From assembly GCA_003427395.1 (NCBI GenBank), contig BFEA01000021.1, positions 2,880,865 to 2,901,434 of the forward strand: 20,570 bases of DNA, in the 5' to 3' direction. A program made the translations under genes and the position numbers. The DNA is from Chara braunii (lineage: Eukaryota; Streptophyta; Charophyceae; Charales; Characeae). Position 1 is the first letter of the stretch, and each line of letters opens with the position of its first letter. Of the stretch, positions 16,696-20,570 are shown piece by piece. The notes below the pieces were generated by a model. The model was not told the origin of the DNA. It did no database searches and saw only the letters and a list, made by a program, of their open reading frames with translations.

Positions 16696-17947
16696 CAACC
16701 ATGGGCCTCTTCGCACACACTTCTTGGACTTGGCTCAAGGTCGGAGCAGACACTTCGGCACGGCAAAGACGTACAGAAACCTATTGAGACAGTTTGATTG
16801 GCCTAGTATGAAGGGATCTGCTGAAAAGTTTGTGGTTGAGTGTCAACTTGTCAAGTATGTCAAGGAATCAAACCATGTAGACAAAATCCCATGGGGCTAC
16901 TTACACCCCTTCCCATTCTCGATGGTCCCGGGGAGTCTGTCCCTATCGACTTCACCGACATGAGAAAGGTAAGTAAGAACGGCTATTCGCAGGTGATGGT
17001 GATTGTTGACCGCTTCTCTAAATTCCTCAATCTGATTCCTTTGCCATCTCATGCCCCAATTGAATCGGTGATCCGTGAGTTTGAACAAAAATACATTCTG
17101 CAGTTCGGGACCCCGAAATCTGATTCCTTTATAAGTATCGAATGGAAGGACTTCACGTCCAACTCCCTGGCCTCAGACTATGCATGACATCTGGCCGACA
17201 TCCCGAAGCCAACGATTTGGTTGAGAAAATCAATCAGACTGTGTTCCAACTTCTCCACGCTTTGATCATTCCGGATCAGGAACCATGGGACGAAGAAATG
17301 TATTCCGTCAAGGGGCTGTACAACAACTTCATTCATTGTTCCACCGGCATCGCGCCAAACAGGCTGCATTACGGTTGGCAGATTTGTAATCCTCTCTCCT
17401 ACCTATTCCCTGAACAACCAGCTGGTTTAACACCCAACAGGCCTGGCTTCAGTGCCAAGTACGATCGCTTGCTCAAAGTTGCCATCGCAGCAATGGCCAA
17501 GCGACAACACGCAATGATCCATCATGCAAACAAGAAGCGTCAACCTTCGGATATTGAAGTGGGACGTTATGTCTGGGTCAAGATGTCTGAATTCTCAAAG
17601 GAAGAGGGAGTCTCACGCAAACTTCTTGCACTCTATTATGGTCCGTGGGAAGTTCTGCATGTGATTGGCAAGGATGGGTTTAGCCCCTCATACACAGTTG
17701 TTGTGCCACCTCATCTGCACACATACCCCGTATTTCATGCATCAAAATTGTATATCCACCCTGATGCTAAGTCCTTCGATTACAATGAAGACATGATTCC
17801 TCGTGCAATCGATGGCGGTCATGAGATCGATAGAATCAAACAACACGTAGGGAAGGGACGTAGCAGACAGTACCAGGTTCACTTTATGTATCACCTTTGG
17901 ACGATCTCTACTGGTACTGCTGCGCAGCGCACCTCGCGTTGTTAAAT
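16696..17947 (+). pseudogene. pol: Integrase with GPY/F module and chromodomain, frameshifted
   Basis: Inserts retrotransposon cDNA into the genome. The zinc-binding domain starts in one frame (RHFGTAKTYRNLLRQFDWP), and its CX2C pair (CQVCQ) is in the next, from about 16840. The core shows the catalytic Asp in VPIDFTDM, VMVIVDRFSKF, a shortened second-Asp region (FGTPKSD), then a frame change near 17145 to RHPEANDLVEKINQTV with the catalytic Glu at 17223-17225. The C-terminal part contains YVWVKMSEF, the GPY/F-type motif YYGPWEVL (about 17634) and VFHASKLYIHPDA. EIDRIKQHVGKGRSRQYQVHF (about 17817-17885) matches the first half of a chromodomain; its second half is out of frame. Chromodomains direct integration to marked chromatin. 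At least two frameshifts, so inactive. Confidence 0.9.
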
Positions 17948-18100
17948 CCTACGAGCGACAAATCGCCTCTAATGTTGTACCCAAAATCTCTGCAAAGCTC
18001 ACTGCGAAAGAATACTCTCGAAATCTCTTTGCTTTGTTTGCTTACGATGCGTTTGTCGGGGACTCAGAATAAGTTACTCGCTCGAAGGGACCTCGCTCTT
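17948..18100 (+). other. End of pol, decayed
   Basis: Non-coding in the pol frame. A different frame stays open from 17897 to 18118 and could hold the rest of the chromodomain tail after a frameshift (DDLYWYCCAAHLALL), but no motif confirms it. Confidence 0.4.
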
Positions 18101-18113
18101 AAGGGGGGGGTAG
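18101..18113 (+). other. Polypurine tract
   Basis: AAGGGGGGGGTAG immediately precedes the 3' LTR, the expected position of the plus-strand primer for reverse transcription. Confidence 0.8.
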
Positions 18114-19393
18114 TGTGATGACCCGACCAAACACGGACTGAGAGACACAAATGATTTTTGAGTTTTGCTCATGGACTAAATGCCTTGCTGAGTTTCCCGC
18201 TTGCTACTAAGTTTTATAAGTTTGTGTGTGTGCACGCTTGCTGGTCTGCATGTCTGTCTGAGTGCTTGTTGGCTTGAGTGTGTGTGTGCCCCTCAAGGGC
18301 ACTTGTTCGTCCTTTGGGCCCTCAGGGCCGGTACTTACCTGTGGCCATGACATTGAGGATTGCAGCGGGAAAACACTCAAGTGGCGGGGGAAGAGGCCCG
18401 CAACAAGCACCGGGGAAACACTCAAGTAGCTGGTAGGCCGGTACCACACCCTGACGAGGTACTTGTGCCGAGTACTCGAGGCCGAGCAGAAGAAGACAAA
18501 AGTTGGCATTTTTAGAGGCAGAGTTGTTGTAGGCTGGGTCTAGGCAGGTACCAGTCCAACCAGTCTGAGTCTAGGGCCTGAAAGGGCAATATCAGAGTCC
18601 GCAATGATGTTTCCTTCCGAAAGAAAGGAGGTACCGGTTGCTTGGAAGGCCGAGCGGCTTGGAAGCCACTGCGCAAGAGGCAAGCAGGCGCTAAATCTCC
18701 AGGGCGGGCGAAGAGCCCAGCCTCATTGTCGGTGTGCAAGTTTGGCGACACACTGGTTGGAGCGCAGGCTGGAGCAGTGCTAGCATTCAGCAGCGCTGCT
18801 GGGGAAGGAGCAAGGACACGGAGGAGGGAGAAGGCCAGGGCTAGGGAGGAGCGCTAGAGGTACTTACCTGGCTATGGTGGCAGCCATCTTCATCACCTTG
18901 GTGGGTGCTGCAGCGGGAAGGCCCCAGCTTGGGTAGAGGTACACCAAGAAGCTTCGAGGTAGAGCTAGGCATGGCGGTCTGAGCTAGAGCAGCCATAGCT
19001 GCTTTGCATTGTCCTTTGGACATCAGGGCCAGGCCCGAGTAGTCCACCATAGCCTCGGCCTATAAGAGTGAAGAGTGAGGGAGGCGGCCATGGCTATGGT
19101 GGACCGCAAGTGATACCTGCAGTAGAAGAGAGATTCGGACTTTGATTCTGGTTCAGCCATTCAACATTGTATTATTATTTCTTGTGTGAATAAGAGAGGA
19201 GGGGACAAGGAGGAGGAGAGTGATTGGCGAAGAAGAAGAGCTTTCTCATTGGTTTATGCTGGTGTACATCATCTTCTTCTTCTTCTCCTAAACCTCTCTC
19301 TCCTCTCAAGTTCATTCATTTCTTTTTGCAAGTTGACGGCATTGTAGTACTATCTGATGAATGTGTATCTCGAAATTGGCCAGGATCATAACA
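18114..19393 (+). repeat. 3' LTR
   Basis: 1280 bases matching 7826-9104, with about 5 percent differences by eye and small indels (a five-base loss near 18408, an extra AGAGGTACT near 18856). It retains TATAAGAG at 19061-19068, a plausible TATA box about 120 bases before an AATAAG word. Antisense donor consensus GTAAGT occurs twice (around 18330-18341 and 18860-18870). Confidence 0.93.
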
Positions 19394-19572
19394 GCATAGA
19401 AGAAACCTCCCTGCACAATCACTCACTGACAGAGTGAGCTGGGAAGAAGTGGTAGAAGACGATGCATGGCAGTGTCAAATAATAATCTCTCCTCCACCTC
19501 AATCTCTTCTCTTGCAACTCACCTCAAATCAATAGACCACGGATCTTGATCCAGGGAGCTATGCTTACAGCA

Positions 19573-19667
<95 letters not shown>

Positions 19668-20448
19668 GTCAGGCTGGTGAATCGGGAACAGTATGCGAAT
19701 GTGCACTTGCAAGCTCAACAGCCTCCGAAGAACAATCTGGCCTACCCTCCCCCCTCCCCTGAATGTGGCCAGGTTGCATCCCTTGCCTGTGCAGACCGAA
19801 CGGATTCTGATGCAGATAGTGAGGGGTGGCCCTTCAGCCGATGGGGATGAGGAGGATCAGTCGCAGGCATTGGCATGCGTCCAGATTGCACAATTGGCTC
19901 CACCCACTCACAATGGGATTCATCCTAGCAGCTGGTTATTTGATCTTCCCTCTTGGCCACTACCCCCCCCCACCACCACCTCAAATGCCAGATCTGACAA
20001 AACATGGCCACTAGTCTACACTACCTTCTTCCCCCGAGTACAACATACGGTCATTCACACTCATTATAGCTGTATTTAGACTGAAAGATACCCCAAATTC
20101 AGCTACCATGATCGTACTTTGTATCCCGTGGAAGCCTGTACTCTACTGCAACAGATCTTACAACAAACGAAAAACTTTGCCTGAAATGTGATTGCCCCAT
20201 GGACAAACATCTCTCCACTAAACCTGGACCCCACACTGCAATGGGAGGAAATCTCGCCGCCGCCGCTGTTCGAAAACCCGCATATATCACAGATAGTGAT
20301 GGTAATGTTAACTGTTCGAAGCCACAACTAACTCCACTAAGGGAAATGTGGAATGTGGCTGAAACAGGGAATCTGAGATCTCTACTATTGAACAACCACC
20401 TAGTATGGTCAGTTCAATGACAAATGTCTCAAGGGCATCGACATTTCC
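19394..20448. other. Right flank, no gene recognised
   Basis: Short frames without recognisable domains. It contains the compound microsatellite at 19575-19665 and, at about 19985-20090, a diverged copy of the dispersed repeat seen at 2635-2745. Nothing else is supported. Confidence 0.5.
19575..19665. repeat. Compound (TC)n(AC)n microsatellite
   Basis: About 24 TC units pass directly into about 22 AC units without interruption. Its purity suggests recent expansion. Confidence 0.97.
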
Positions 20449-20516
20449 AAAAAAAAAAAAAAAAAGAGGTGATGCAAATCATGCAATACAGACATGACAC
20501 GCACACCCCCCCCCCC
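20449..20516. repeat. A17 and C11 homopolymer runs
   Basis: Seventeen A (20449-20465), then a short unique stretch and eleven C (20506-20516) followed by C/A-rich sequence. Low-complexity DNA next to the adapter junction, where assembly is least reliable. Confidence 0.85.
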
Positions 20517-20535
20517 ACCCCCACCCACACAAGCC

Positions 20536-20570
20536 CTGTCTCTTATACACATCTAGATGTGTATAAGAGA
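20536..20570. other. Nextera/Tn5 mosaic-end junction (adapter contamination)
   Basis: CTGTCTCTTATACACATCT (20536-20554) is the reverse complement of the 19-base Tn5 mosaic end. It is directly followed by the first 16 bases of the forward mosaic end (20555-20570). Two mosaic ends head to head are the junction adapter of Nextera mate-pair libraries. This is untrimmed synthetic sequence. Confidence 0.97.

Larger units (their letters stand above)
14288..16703. repeat. 8-bp target-site duplication pair CAACCATG
   Basis: CAACCATG at 14288-14295 and 16696-16703 flank the nested TIR element. Removing the element plus one copy returns the pol codons on both sides to one register, which independently confirms the boundaries. 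Confidence 0.92.
7826..19393 (+). mobile_element. Degenerate Ty3/gypsy chromovirus-like LTR retrotransposon
   Basis: Two direct ~1.28 kb repeats bound an internal region encoding, in order, gag-like protein, aspartic protease, reverse transcriptase, RNase H and integrase with GPY/F module and chromodomain. This is the Ty3/gypsy order and the chromovirus signature. A polypurine tract precedes the 3' LTR. Multiple frameshifts and stops, plus insertions at 12590-13147 and 14296-16695, make it inactive. Without those insertions it would be about 8.6 kb. LTR divergence of roughly 5 percent by eye implies a moderately old insertion. Both LTRs fit TG..CA ends, but the 5-base flanks (TGAAT, GCATA) do not match, so no target duplication is visible. 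Confidence 0.93.

Noticed and set aside
1-20570. tRNA or rRNA genes
   Set aside because: No cloverleaf with A/B-box pattern or conserved rRNA segment was recognised by eye on either strand.

Overview
The window is nuclear DNA of a eukaryote, most likely of the green-plant (streptophyte) lineage. The only intact gene recognised encodes a plastid-type two-EamA-domain transporter like Arabidopsis At3g02690. The rest is transposon- and microsatellite-rich DNA built around a chromodomain-bearing Ty3/gypsy retrotransposon. A charophyte alga or early land plant would fit, but the species cannot be fixed from this sequence.

Layout: 1-541 is low-information DNA opening on a 21-G run. 542-2063 is a 1.5 kb terminal-inverted-repeat (TIR) element flanked by the 8-bp duplication CCATTTTG. 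2072-5160 carries no recognised gene but holds tandem repeats, a 148-bp MITE flanked by TTAA, and several inverted repeats. 5369-7345 (minus strand) is the EamA transporter gene. 7826-19393 is a degenerate 11.6 kb LTR retrotransposon on the plus strand, diverging from the transporter gene. Its two ~1.28 kb LTRs differ by about 5 percent by eye. It has a leader with strong hairpins, gag with a damaged zinc knuckle, a protease that lost its active-site triplet, reverse transcriptase, RNase H, and an integrase with GPY/F module and chromodomain.

The retrotransposon is interrupted twice. A 558-bp motif-repeat block at 12590-13147 splits reverse transcriptase at one point. A 2400-bp TIR element at 14296-16695, flanked by the 8-bp duplication CAACCATG, splits pol between RNase H and integrase. 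The 2400-bp element and the one at 542-2063 share terminal bases (CTRTGWATC), target-duplication length, and an internal hairpin followed by C4-5 and T22-23. They appear to be two copies of one apparently non-autonomous family, which is the strongest candidate here for something undescribed.

The last 35 bases (20536-20570) are a Tn5/Nextera mosaic-end junction. They are an assembly artefact, not biology, so sequence around the right edge should be treated with caution.
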